From Paramyrothecium sp. XJ0827 (taxonomy: Eukaryota > Ascomycota > Sordariomycetes > Hypocreales > Stachybotryaceae), in the NCBI GenBank assembly GCA_020881915.1, contig JAJFPB010000007.1, forward strand, positions 2,604,001 through 2,668,000: a stretch of 64,000 nucleotides of DNA. Direction: 5' to 3'. Shown here piece after piece: positions 1 through 9,743 of the stretch. The notes below the pieces were generated by a model. That model ran no database searches. It had not been told where the DNA came from and worked only from the letters and a program-made list of their open reading frames with translations. Within the stretch, counting starts at the first letter, position 1; each line of letters opens with the position of its first letter. The translations under genes and the position numbers were made by a program.

Positions 1-543
1 CCTTCTTTCAGTCAATGACGTGCTTTGACCGAGTTATCCGTGAGAAAGTCCATGCATCTTGACGGTTCGGATCACGATGCGCCCCGTGGCAGCCAGCGCG
101 GCGCCATTCACAATCGTAAGAGACTGTGAGAGTTTTAGAGTGCCCCGTGCTCGCGCCGGAACGCCAGTGAGCCACGAAGCAAGGGAGCGATGATGCTTGA
201 ACGTGCGAATCTAAGATGATGTTTTCCGCATGCGACGTGTCAAGTCCCTTCACATGTCAGCGCCCTCATTGCCTAAAGAGCGAACTATCAGGTTCTGGTC
301 TATGGTTGTAGCTTGAGTACAGTACATTGTCGGTGACCCTCCTGGAGCTTGTTTTCGGGATCAAAGACAAAGGAAGAGCAGGCAGGGAGAATCAACAGGA
401 CTTGCTGCAAGTGCAACTTGAGTGATTCATCTGCGAACTCCCTGCTTCAGTCCCGAGACTAATATGCTTCCGAGACATCAAGCACGATGCTGAGACATTG
501 TACTGGCATGTAAAATGGTCCTCAAACCTGGGAAAATTCCGTG
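1..543. other. Intergenic, no gene seen
   Basis: Short open frames occur on both strands but none shows a recognisable protein or a coherent splice pattern. The right part is presumably the promoter and leader of the mannosyltransferase gene that starts at 544. Confidence 0.5.
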
Positions 544-1615
544 ATGAGGACATATCAGAGACGATTGAAGGCATCAAAAATGCCGCGGAAATACTTGTTG
601 GTGCTGCTGGCGACGGCGCTGGCCGGCGCGTTGATGGCGGGCTGCTATTATGCCTACGACACGCTGGGAACCTGTAGGTCGCTCATGCTGCCCTCCCTGC
701 TGCGGAGCGAATCGATGACAAGCACTAACTTGTGACCTCGCTGGGACAGACACGTTTCTCCGAGGCCTCTATCGCCAAGGTTCGTCGGGTTCAGGAACCC
801 ATACCCAGCTTCAAGACGGAGCACTGCTCTCGCAACCGTTCCCTCAGAAAATTTGGCAGAGCTGGAAGGATGACAGCGAAGACCCGACGGAGAGGACGGT
901 TGGCTTCCCCCGTCGATGGAGGGCAGTCAACCCAGAATGGCGATACGAGCGGATAACGGACGCGAACGTCGATCTCTACGTCCAAGCTAACTTTGATACT
1001 GCGATATCAAACGTTTTCACAAGTGTCAAGGACCATATATTAAAGGCTGACTTTCTTCGGTACCTCATTATGCTACGAGAGGGCGGCGTATGGGCAGACA
1101 TCGACGTGTTGCCGCACCAGCCTATTTCGGGATGGATTCCCAAGGAATATCAAGGACGAGTCAACATGGTCGTAGGCATCGAAAATGATCATAAAGGGCG
1201 TCCTATCTGGCGGGGATCCAAGTATTCAGTACAGCTATGTCAGTACACAATGCTGGCGAAGCCCAACCATCCAGCGATGGAGAAGGTCGTCAGGCAGGTC
1301 AGCACGAGCCTGGGTCAACTAGCGCACGCCGACGACGAGGATGGCCACGTGACGTTTGAGCAAGTGATGAGCACGACGGGGCCATTCGCGTTCACGAAGG
1401 CCCTGATGGACTACTTTGGCGAGGCGACGGGCGTGGAGCACACGGGCGACGAGCTCAGCAGCCTCGAGCAGCCGCGGCTGATTGGCGACGTGCTGGTGCT
1501 GCCCAGGGACAGCTTCGGGTGGCTGCCTCAGGAGCACACGCGCAAGAAAGGGGATCCGTTGATCTTGGTCGAGCATCTCTTTATAGGGTCTTGGCGTGAT
1601 GGGCACCCTGGCTGA
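544..1615 (+). CDS. OCH1-like alpha-1,6-mannosyltransferase (glycosyltransferase family 32 type)
   Basis: Two exons, 544-673 and 750-1615, joined across a 76 bp intron (GTAGGT donor, CTAAC branch at about 725, CAG acceptor) give 331 residues. The product has a short basic N-terminus, one membrane anchor at about residues 17-36, and a lumenal catalytic domain, the plan of a type II Golgi enzyme. Diagnostic family features are PQKIWQSWK near residue 75, LKADFLRYLIMLREGGVWADID near 140-162 with the metal-binding DxD (DID, about 160-162), and the conserved PNHP block further on. OCH1-family enzymes add or extend mannose on glycans in the Golgi. The frame upstream of 544 opens with GTG, so ATG 544 is chosen; an in-frame ATG follows at 580. 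Whether it is the true OCH1 initiator or one of the several fungal paralogs cannot be told from sequence alone. Confidence 0.88.
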
Positions 1616-3311
1616 AGCACGGTTTGGAGGGAGGGGATGTATCTGGGAAGGACGGGACTCGTTGTTTCATCTGATCCAGTTGTTTGGAGGTGGAGATGGG
1701 ATGGAGAAAAGGCCCAAAAATAAACCAGACGAAGCGTCACTTTAATCCGAGAAAGTGGGCCGCGCGCATCTCTAGGACTAGAGGCAGAGAGAGGCAGAGA
1801 GAGAGCATGGGTCGGCTCCCCCACGGTGCGGCACCAGGCACTGACTGGCCTGGCCCGGCTCTCTAGGGAAGAGGACGAGAGACTGGGTCTTGTACGTTTC
1901 GATTTTTCGACTTGGGACTTCTGTCGAAAGCGGATCATGGGAAATCACCCATGTTTGGGAAACAATGGGCGATTCCCGAGCTTGGATCGGCGCGCCGCTG
2001 AGTAAGAGTAGGCTGGGATGCACTGGCAGTTGGCTCTATTGTCACGCAACGTCCTCTGTAGGGAGCTGTGCATTTTCAATTTTGTTTCTTTCTTTTCTTC
2101 CTGTTAGCTTTGTTGTGTTCGCCGTGGCGTGTTGGCGGGAGACAAACAATTGCAGCGTGGCTTATGTGGTTGTTGGTTGCATACGAGGCGCAGTGATTGT
2201 ATCGCAGTCCGGCGGGCCGAAGGACCTGCGATTCACCGCCCGTATTTCCTACGTGTACCGGCAGGTTGGCCGGTCAGTCAGTTGGTTTGCTGGTTCGACG
2301 AGGGCCGCAAACGGAGTGCATGATCAAGAAATTGCCTTGTCTTCTTGCTTGAACATGGGGCTGTAGCAGCACTGCGCCCTCGTGATTGATCTGACGGGTG
2401 CCGAATGCGTGCGTGGCTGTTGGCCGCGGGACGAATCACATTACACCGAGCCAAGCGTACGTCCACCAACAATTGCTCTGCAGGTTCAAAGCAGGCGAGA
2501 GCGCCGCCTCGACTTTCGATGTTGGTCACCGACTGGGCCATGATGCGCGCACCTGCGGGACATTGCATGGCCACGTTCGGAAGCAAGGCTTGGGCTTGGT
2601 CTTGGCCTTGGGCCGACAGCCTCCTTGGCTGCAGTTGGTCCCAGGCACAGCGAAGAGGGACAAAAAGCAAAGGGCAACCAACTCAACGTTAAAAATAAAC
2701 CAGCAATGTCGGCCCAATCCCATCCCATGCTGTGAAACGGGGCCTGTTGGCCAAACAAATGGCGGCGCCCCCTTTTGCCGTGCCCACCCTCGAAATGTCC
2801 ACCTTCTAAATCCATCGGGGGGAGAGCACTTGGATGCCCTGCCTCGAAAGATCCCTGCCGAAACGGCCAACCAGCGAATGGGCGCCGCGCTGACGGACCC
2901 CAGATGCGATCCTTTTCTGTTAATTTTGCATGGGGGACACTCGTGGAAAACGTCAATGCATCGCCCCGTTCCAGAGGGGGTCCCGTCAGCAATGGCGATG
3001 ATTCAGCGCCCACCCCGGGCCGTGGGTATGTGCCATGCGTAAATATATCTGGCATATATAGGAGCCGGTGAGGGCGCTCCCATCAGCACGCGGTAGTCGG
3101 ATAGGTATCTTCAATTCATCTCAACTTTACTTTTATCTGATTTACATTTTTTTCCTTTTTTCCTTTGTCAGAGCATTTCCTAGTGTCAGAACATTGAAAA
3201 CCACCATTATCAACATCAACAACATCCACAACAACCGCAACAGCAACAGCAACAACTAGTTCAATTTATACAGTCTATACAATCTCAAAAACCAAAACCA
3301 AAACCACAGCC
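1616..3311. other. Intergenic region with probable core promoter of the 3312 gene
   Basis: About 1.7 kb without a convincing gene. GC-rich overlapping open frames on both strands (2398-3042 and 2486-3055) lack family signatures and look like composition artefacts. The last 250 bp carry a TATA-like site, a T-rich tract and then a CAA/ACC-rich leader (3190-3310), typical of a strongly expressed fungal gene. Confidence 0.55.
3055..3060 (+). promoter_or_regulatory. TATA-like box of the EDKN-repeat protein gene
   Basis: TATATA lies about 250 bp before the start codon at 3312, with a second AT-rich ATATAT block just upstream at 3043. It is followed by pyrimidine-rich sequence and an A/C-rich untranslated leader. 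Position and composition fit a core promoter; function is inferred. Confidence 0.4.
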
Positions 3312-4844
3312 ATGCCTACCGTTTCAGTTCTCTCGCAGGTCGACTTTGTCAACCTCGGCGCCCTCACCACCACCTTCACAGCTCCCGCGGCCTGCGCCAC
3401 CAACGGCGGCTACATCGGCCTCGCCCGCCCGACGAACCCGGCCTTCCCCCAATGGTTCGAGAGCTGCGAGCTGCCGACCTGGGGCGACTGCATCCCCAAC
3501 GGCGCCAAGATTGACGAGGACTTTGCCGCCCGCGACGCCAAGCACGGCTCCAACGACGCCGTCTACTACCACCAGGGCTCCATCTGCCCGGACTCGTGGA
3601 CCACGGCCGGCGTCGTCGCCAAGGACGGCGACGGCAAGCTGAGCGCCTCGGGCATCTTCGCCCCTACCCAGCCTCTTCCCGAGGTCAACCCCACGCCCAA
3701 CATCTTCGCCGAGGCCCTGGGTCCTCAGGAGACTGCCATTGTGTGCTGCCCTAGGTACGTTGCTCAGCCCAGATGAAAGGGACTGAACTTCCTCGCTAAC
3801 CCGTGAAAACGTAGCGGCTACACCGCAGACGAGAACCTCGGCTGCCACAGCTCCGTTCCCCTGGAGTCGTACACCGCCGAGGAGGTCTGCAAGCGCTCCA
3901 CCGCCTACGGCAACAAGTTCGTCCCCGCCACCTTCACCTACGGCGGGGAGCAGGTCACCGGCGTGGTCGCGACTGAGTTCGGCCCCACCGCCCGCGTCAC
4001 CTCCTCCGTCACCGCCGCTCCCAAGAAGAACTGGGCCGCCGCCACCTACATCGCCGCCGTCACGCTGGTCAACGGCGGCGGAGAGGGCGCCCAGATCACC
4101 GAGGCCCCCAAGCCCGAGCCCACCAAGACGGAGAAGGGCGAGGAGCCCAAGCCCGAGCCCACCAAGCCTGCCGAGGAGGGCAAGGACAAGGAGGAGGACA
4201 AGAACGAGGACAAGAACGAGGACAAGAACGAGGACAAGAACGAGGACAAGAACGAGGACAAGAACGAGGACAAGAACGAGGATAAGAACGAGGACAAGAA
4301 CGAGGACAAGAACGAGGATAAGAACGAGGACAAGAACCAGGATAAGGGCGATGACAAGAACGAGGACAAGGGTGACGACAAGAACGAGGACAAGAACGAA
4401 GACAAGGGTGATGACAAGAACGAGGACAAGGAGGTGAGCTCCAGTGCGTCCAAGAAGGCGGAGACCAAGACGTCTAACGTGCCCACCCCTACCCCACAGA
4501 CCACCACCTCCACCACCCTCACGCCCACCAAGAGCTTCACCACCTCCAAGACGCCCGGCGCCACCCCCCAGCCCTCCGGCGCCCCTCTGCCGTCCGGCGC
4601 CCCCCAGCCCGAGGACAACAGCGCCCCACAAGACGGCGGCAACAACGACAACAACAACGAGGGCGGCAACAACAACAGCAACCCCGAGCCTACCCCCGGC
4701 GCCGAGGGCGGCGCCAACGGCGGCGCCAACGGCGGCGAGAACCCCCCAAGCGCGGGCAGCGCTCGGTGGGGAAGCCTGACCGCTACCGTCGCGGCCGCTT
4801 GGGGCCTGGCGGCCTTCTCCGGCATCCTCATTGCCGCGTTGTAA
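3312..4844 (+). CDS. Surface or extracellular-membrane protein with a 12-unit EDKN repeat
   Basis: Exons 3312-3754 and 3815-4844 (60 bp intron, GTACGT...GTAG) give 490 residues. The first 150 residues form a cysteine-containing module with the LTTTFTAPAAC start and the CCPSGYTADENLGC block seen in many fungal extracellular membrane proteins (family resemblance recalled, not searched). A low-complexity stalk follows: PEPTKTEKGE repeats, twelve perfect EDKN units, degenerate GDDKNEDK units, then a Ser/Thr/Pro-rich and Asn/Gly-rich region. The last 24 residues are hydrophobic and could be a membrane segment or GPI signal. No classical signal peptide follows the first Met, which is odd for a surface protein. 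The gene converges on the thiolase gene. Its role is unknown; a cell-surface stalk is the best guess. Confidence 0.82.
4194..4435 (+). repeat. Coding minisatellite, 12 bp unit GAGGACAAGAAC
   Basis: Twelve consecutive 12 bp units occupy 4194-4337 (two with a silent C to T), encoding EDKN each time; degenerate units continue to about 4435 as QDKG, DDKN and similar. Because the unit is a multiple of three, slippage changes length without breaking the frame. The same regularity keeps the complementary strand open for over 500 codons, which should not be read as a gene. Confidence 0.95.
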
Positions 4845-5114
4845 TCTGGTCCTTCTTGGGGAATTGTGCTTGTTTGGTGTTCCGTGGTTTTGGGTGTTAT
4901 AGACTTTATATTTGTACATTTTGTTGCTTCTATCCACAGATTCGATCGTCTCTGGTCGCTGGTTTCAATCTTCTTCCGCTATACCATGCCTCTCTGTCAC
5001 CTTTCTCCTCTAGTGAACTCGGTCTGCATCGAAAGCTATTTTATCTCAACAGCCTGAAAAAGTCAATGTCTGGCCCCCAGCCTTAGAACCTTGCTGTATT
5101 ATATCGCACATGTC

Positions 5115-6365
5115 TTACTCGCGAACGAACAGACCGGCCATGCCCATGCCCGTGCCAACACACATGCTGACGACGCCCACCTCGCCGCCCCCGATGGGCC
5201 GGCCGAGGCCGTGAAGCAAAGTGGCCGTCATTCTGGCGCCCGTAGCTCCCAGGGGGTGTCCCAGGGCGATCGCGCCTCCGTCGGGGTTCACCTTGCCCTG
5301 CTCCAGCGCCGATTCCAGACCCAGCTCCCTGAGGCAGTACAGCGCTTGGCTCGCGAAGGCCTCGTTGATCTCCCACCGGTGCACGTCTTCCTTCTCCAAG
5401 CCGAGCTCGCCGAGCAGCTTGGGGATGGCCAGCGCGGGGCCGATGCCCATCTCGTCGGGTGCGCAGCCCACCGTCGTGGCTCCGACGAACTTGCCGATGA
5501 TGTTCCCGCTAAGTCCAAGCTCCGTGGCTGTGCTTCGGCGGAGGAGCAGCGTGGCCGCGGCTCCGTCGGATACCTGTGACGAGTTGCCTGCCGTGCTGGT
5601 GCCGTCGCCCTTGAAGGCGGGCTTGAGCTTGGCGAGGGACTCGAGGCTGATGTTGGGGCGGATGCCGTCGTCTTTGTCGACAAGAACCTTTTCCGCAGGC
5701 GAGCCGTCGTCTGATTGACGGAGCTGCTCTACAGGAACAATCTCCTGATCAAAGGAACCGTCACTACGGGCTCGGGCTGCATTGGTGTGGCTGCGCACAG
5801 CTAGCGCATCTTGGTCGGCGCGAGAGACGTTGTATCGCTCCGCAACATTTTCCGACGTGATCCCCATGGGCATGATGCAGTCCCTCGCATCCTTTACTGG
5901 CGAGTCTTTCAGTGCGGGCCATAGATCAACCGGGATAGCCCGGCTGGCGTAGTTGCGCGTCATGCTCTCCATGCCGGCGCCGATGCCGACGGATATGGCG
6001 CCTGTGCGGATCTGCGCCGCGATCAACGCGATGGACTGCAGGGAGGAGGAACAGGCCCTGTTGACGGTGAACAGCGAGGTGGTGTTCGGGTAGCCGACGT
6101 GGTTCATGGCCATGCGGGCGGCCTTGGAGCCGCCAAGCTCGGACAGGACGACGCCGACGCCGACATCTTCGATGCGGGCCGGGTCGAGGTTGGGGTTGGC
6201 GTCGAGGGTGGCGCGGAGGACGACGGAGAGCAGCTCCTCGGGGAAGGCATCCTTGAGGCCGCCCTTGTTGGAGCGGCAGATGGGGGTGCGCAGGGCGGAG
6301 AGGATGACGACGTCCGACGGCGCTTTGGCGAGGACTGATGAGATGCCTCTTACTGACGATGTCAT
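5115..6365 (-). CDS. 3-ketoacyl-CoA / acetyl-CoA C-acyltransferase (thiolase)
   Basis: A single uninterrupted frame of 416 residues. Thiolases cleave 3-ketoacyl-CoA with CoA or run the reverse condensation. Catalytic features are all present: nucleophile Cys105 in NRACSSSLQS (most relatives have CSSG here), NEAFASQ at 334-340, GHPLGATGAR with His370, and the acid/base Cys402 in MCVGTGMGMAG. Length is normal for the family. The N-terminus shows no PTS2-type R-x6-HL signal and the C-terminus (FVRE) is not an SKL-type PTS1, so a peroxisomal location is not supported by visible signals; a mitochondrial or cytosolic location is possible. The start is the only ATG that leaves a complete N-terminal strand (DVVILSALRTP). 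Its glycan-related neighbours give no hint of a dedicated pathway. Confidence 0.93.
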   Translation of the reverse strand: MTSSVRGISSVLAKAPSDVVILSALRTPICRSNKGGLKDAFPEELLSVVLRATLDANPNLDPARIEDVGVGVVLSELGGSKAARMAMNHVGYPNTTSLFTVNRACSSSLQSIALIAAQIRTGAISVGIGAGMESMTRNYASRAIPVDLWPALKDSPVKDARDCIMPMGITSENVAERYNVSRADQDALAVRSHTNAARARSDGSFDQEIVPVEQLRQSDDGSPAEKVLVDKDDGIRPNISLESLAKLKPAFKGDGTSTAGNSSQVSDGAAATLLLRRSTATELGLSGNIIGKFVGATTVGCAPDEMGIGPALAIPKLLGELGLEKEDVHRWEINEAFASQALYCLRELGLESALEQGKVNPDGGAIALGHPLGATGARMTATLLHGLGRPIGGGEVGVVSMCVGTGMGMAGLFVRE

Positions 6366-7634
6366 GGTGGGCGGCGGGTCTCGTGGAGTGACCCAGGGAT
6401 AGGTAAAATTAGCACAAAGATTGGGGATACGAACTCGGCAACAGTGAAGTTCCCTTCAATCGTATAATGCAATGTTTACAAGTCCAGAAAATAATGAGTG
6501 CTTGTGCTTTGAAGGTGAAGTCGAGTGTTGAAATGCACGAGGATGATTCGGCATTGGCGTTCGGCATTGGAATTCGGATAAGAGGTACCTTGAAGTCGCC
6601 TTTACACCCGGTCTGTTACCGCTTCGGCCTGTCTGCCCCACAGTTGTACACCGGACCTCCCCCAAACCCCAGCTTGCGGGTTGCCAGAACTAAGGTGCCT
6701 CTAGTCGCCAAAACATTCTGGCTAATCGCTTTTCCATCTACGTCGGCTACTCTGATAGGTACCTAGCGCCCCGTATTTTCAGCACAAAACGCAAGTAAGA
6801 AGTGGAATAAAGCCGAGCCGCTGCATACCGACACGGTCTGATGATTTGAAGTCATTGGGTTTGGTTATGAGACCAGAGAGCGTTGTAATTCAGCGCAACG
6901 AAGAGGAAGACTTTCGTGCTTCGTTACTACATGATCTTGGAGCATTGTGTAGCCCGTCATCTTCCACCACCGGGACCCAGTGATACACAAACTCTCCTGG
7001 TGACAGCAGCATCTATATTAACCTGGCTCAAATCTAGGAGACATTGGATGCTGGCGTCCTTATGCCAACGTTCCTCTGAGCCACGATATTTCCTGTCAAG
7101 GTCAAATTGATGACCAGCTAAGGTGCTCGAAGCTGGCATCATTTCAGAATTGTGTAGCGTACAAACCACTCGGTTGCATAGACTACTCCAATTATACGTC
7201 AAATACTGCACTTGCAGGCCCATTGCTCTTATGGCTCTCGCAATGCGTGGTCCAATGGCAACGTGCTGGACACGTCAACACAGGACAACTGATGTGATAA
7301 CCACTCGTATCAGCATTTGCTCGTATTGCTTGCTTTGCCCTAAAACTATGACTTGAGTCGGTAACAACCAGACCGCAATACGATTATGCCATTGTTGAAA
7401 CGTTGCCTATCTGCCTTTTTCATTTTATCATTTCTTTTCAATGCCCCGGCAACCATTTGGCATAGCCTCTCATTCCGTGGTACACTTGTCGTGATATAAA
7501 GGCTTCACAACCTTTTCCTTGTTGTAGTTCTATGTCTGACGTAGGGGCCTAGTAAGAGGGACATTTAAACACAGCCTCATATTGCTCCCTACGCATATAC
7601 TGAGGTTCCACCCATGATTGACTGATCAATTCCT
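6366..7634. other. Intergenic, upstream of the thiolase gene
   Basis: About 1.27 kb. It must contain the thiolase promoter at the left and the 3' end of the next minus-strand gene at the right. Short frames on both strands show no family signal, and I see no RNA gene. Confidence 0.45.
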
Positions 7635-9127
7635 CTACAAGCCATCCCAACGCAACAAGCCTTGGTCCCAGCCCCATTCGATGTTGAACTTGATGTCGCG
7701 AGAATTCAAATACCAGGCGACGAGGCATTCGATAGAGCAAGGAGCTGGGCGGGGGCAGTCTGCTTCTAGAGGACCCGAAGGAAGGTCTTCGCAGCCAGCA
7801 AAGGAGCGGTTGGCGGCCCGCTCCGGATTGGCTGCGAGATCGACCATGACCGCAAAGCTGTCGTACATGTAAAGCCAGTGGCTCATGGCTGCGGCGCTGC
7901 CGTAGGCGATCTGATCCGAAGGACCTTGATACAGCGTTAGTAACTCCTTTCCACACAAAGAACTTGTTCTCACATACCGACGCCAACTCTGCCATTCATT
8001 TGAGCACAATAAAAATAATGCTCCCCTGCAGGATGAGGCAGCACAAGAGTGTCGTCGCCCAAGTCCTTCAAGCCCCAGAAGTCAGGTTGCTTCCGAAATA
8101 AGGTGTCAGGCCGGAGTCGCAGAATAGTGTCATGCGTGTAGCCTTCCGCCACGCTCCATGCCCACCATCTCTCTGCCGCGGAAGTGATGGTGTGGAGCTG
8201 GTTGTTCAGTCGTCTCAACTTTCCTCCGCAGGGCGGGAGCAAGGCCTCTTCCCCCCCAGGATACTCGACGTCCTCGTCCTTTCTGGGGACTACGTCAAGT
8301 GTTCGTAGAGAGTCCCCGTAGCAATCGCGGAGGGCCTCGCTAATGGATTCCATCGTACGGTTACGGTTGATGTCGTCCTCCTCGTAAAGCACGTAAGCAA
8401 ACACATCGATCCTCTTGAAGGATGGGTGTGACGAGATGAGATGAGCCATGTGCGATTGGCAGGCTATATGGTTTGTTCGGTAAAGCCCGGTCATGATAAC
8501 GGCGAGGCTGCGTTCCTGTTCTTGATCACGAACCGGAACATATAGGTCGCAGAATCTGTCAATGCTCAATCTCCCTCTATTTGAGAGTGTTATCCGTCCA
8601 ATCTGATCGCCTGCTCTTACTTCCGCCTGTCGACAGGCCGGTTCCATGTCACTGTGCCATAGAGTGTCCCAAACATCATCATGGCGATTTGCTTTCACAG
8701 CCAAACGAAGCCGGTCATCCAGCGTCTCAATGACCAACTTATGCTCTCCATGACCATCGCCAGTCATGGTCCACCACAGGGGATGGCTTTCAGTTTCATG
8801 CCGAGAAAGCACTACATCGCCTTTTGCGCCGAGTGCGAGGACAAACTGCCCGTTCTCCGAGGCAAAGCTGGAGCGGTTTGCCGACAAAAGGACACCATCG
8901 CTATCCGGGACCAGCGCGGCATCCTCGCGATGCTTCAACGTGCCAAAGGTACCATGCCTGAGCGTATGAGGCGTTGGTCTTCCACCCAGCAGAACCACAC
9001 TCAGGCTGACGAAAGTGATGCATATTACCAGCGGCGCAATTGGAAACATGTGCTCAGGATGCGAGCGCCAGAGCCATGACCATGTTGAGGCTCGACTCCG
9101 AAGACTTTGTGGGAGTGTCATTCTCAT
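7635..9127 (-). CDS. Type II membrane glycosyltransferase-like protein with a lectin-like stem
   Basis: Exons 9127-7978 and 7924-7635 (53 bp intron, GTATGT donor, ACTAAC branch, AAG acceptor) give 479 residues. A basic cytosolic tail is followed by one transmembrane helix at about 28-47. Residues about 60-190 resemble a bulb-type (B-lectin) fold: NGQFVLALGAKGDVVLS, then LWW and a later DRLRLAVK strand. The C-terminal half (from about 215) looks like a fungal glycosyltransferase domain: AVIMTGLYRTN, TILRLRPDTLFR, and across the splice QMNGRVGVGPSDQIAYGS, a region equivalent to the NDQxAYG motif of related enzymes. The frame extends upstream only to a TTG, so ATG 9127 (or 9121) is the start. 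It is presumably a Golgi enzyme; donor and acceptor are unknown. It lies in the same orientation 617 bp downstream of the trifunctional gene. Confidence 0.75.
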
Positions 9128-9743
9128 AAAAAGCTTGGGTTGGTGCCTCCATGAATACCGTCGTGCTGGGAAACCATGGTGACCGCTGTTGAGTTGGAAG
9201 GCCTGTGCAGTAGGACCACACAACAGGGAGGCTTCCCTTGCATGAGCTCCCTGAGATAACCCAGGCCTCTCGCTCGGAATGAAACATAAAGTATTGGAAT
9301 GTGCGTGTTTGAGACATTCCGTATGTTGGTCCTACTAAGTGGACGTCGCTCTGATAACGTGGCCTGATCATTGGCTCTCTCTCATCCACTTATCCAAATA
9401 AACACCAAGGCACATCAAGATCGCAATTGTTTGCTCAACCAACAAAATTTTAAGATTGTGCGATCAGACCTAACTTGCGCAACCGAGATGACAACTTGAC
9501 GTGGCCTAAAAGACCATGTGTGATTGATCTGAGACACATTCTTTGGAGACCCCAGAACTGCTTTCGACGTTGTGGCTCGTGATGGGAACTCAAGAACTGT
9601 GATACGCACCACTTCATGTACAAACAAGGCTTATGCAACACGCCTTCACACGTCAAGCATAATGATGGCACAACGTAAATTTCTAGTTGTATTCAGGCTC
9701 TAGATACTTGTTGAATCATATTGTGACTGCTTGGCGTTATATT
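9128..9743. other. Intergenic between two minus-strand glycan genes
   Basis: 616 bp holding the promoter and leader of the lectin-glycosyltransferase gene and the 3' end of the trifunctional gene. No further gene is supported. Confidence 0.45.

Noticed and set aside
2398..3055. Overlapping open frames of about 190-214 codons on both strands
   Set aside because: No start context, splice logic or family signature; they overlap each other and the probable promoter of the 3312 gene.
3324..4937. Minus-strand open frame of 537 codons, Leu/Val-rich
   Set aside because: It mirrors the EDKN-repeat gene; the 12 bp repeat reads as VLVL on the other strand and stays open by composition. The plus strand has the splice signals and the family-like N-terminus.
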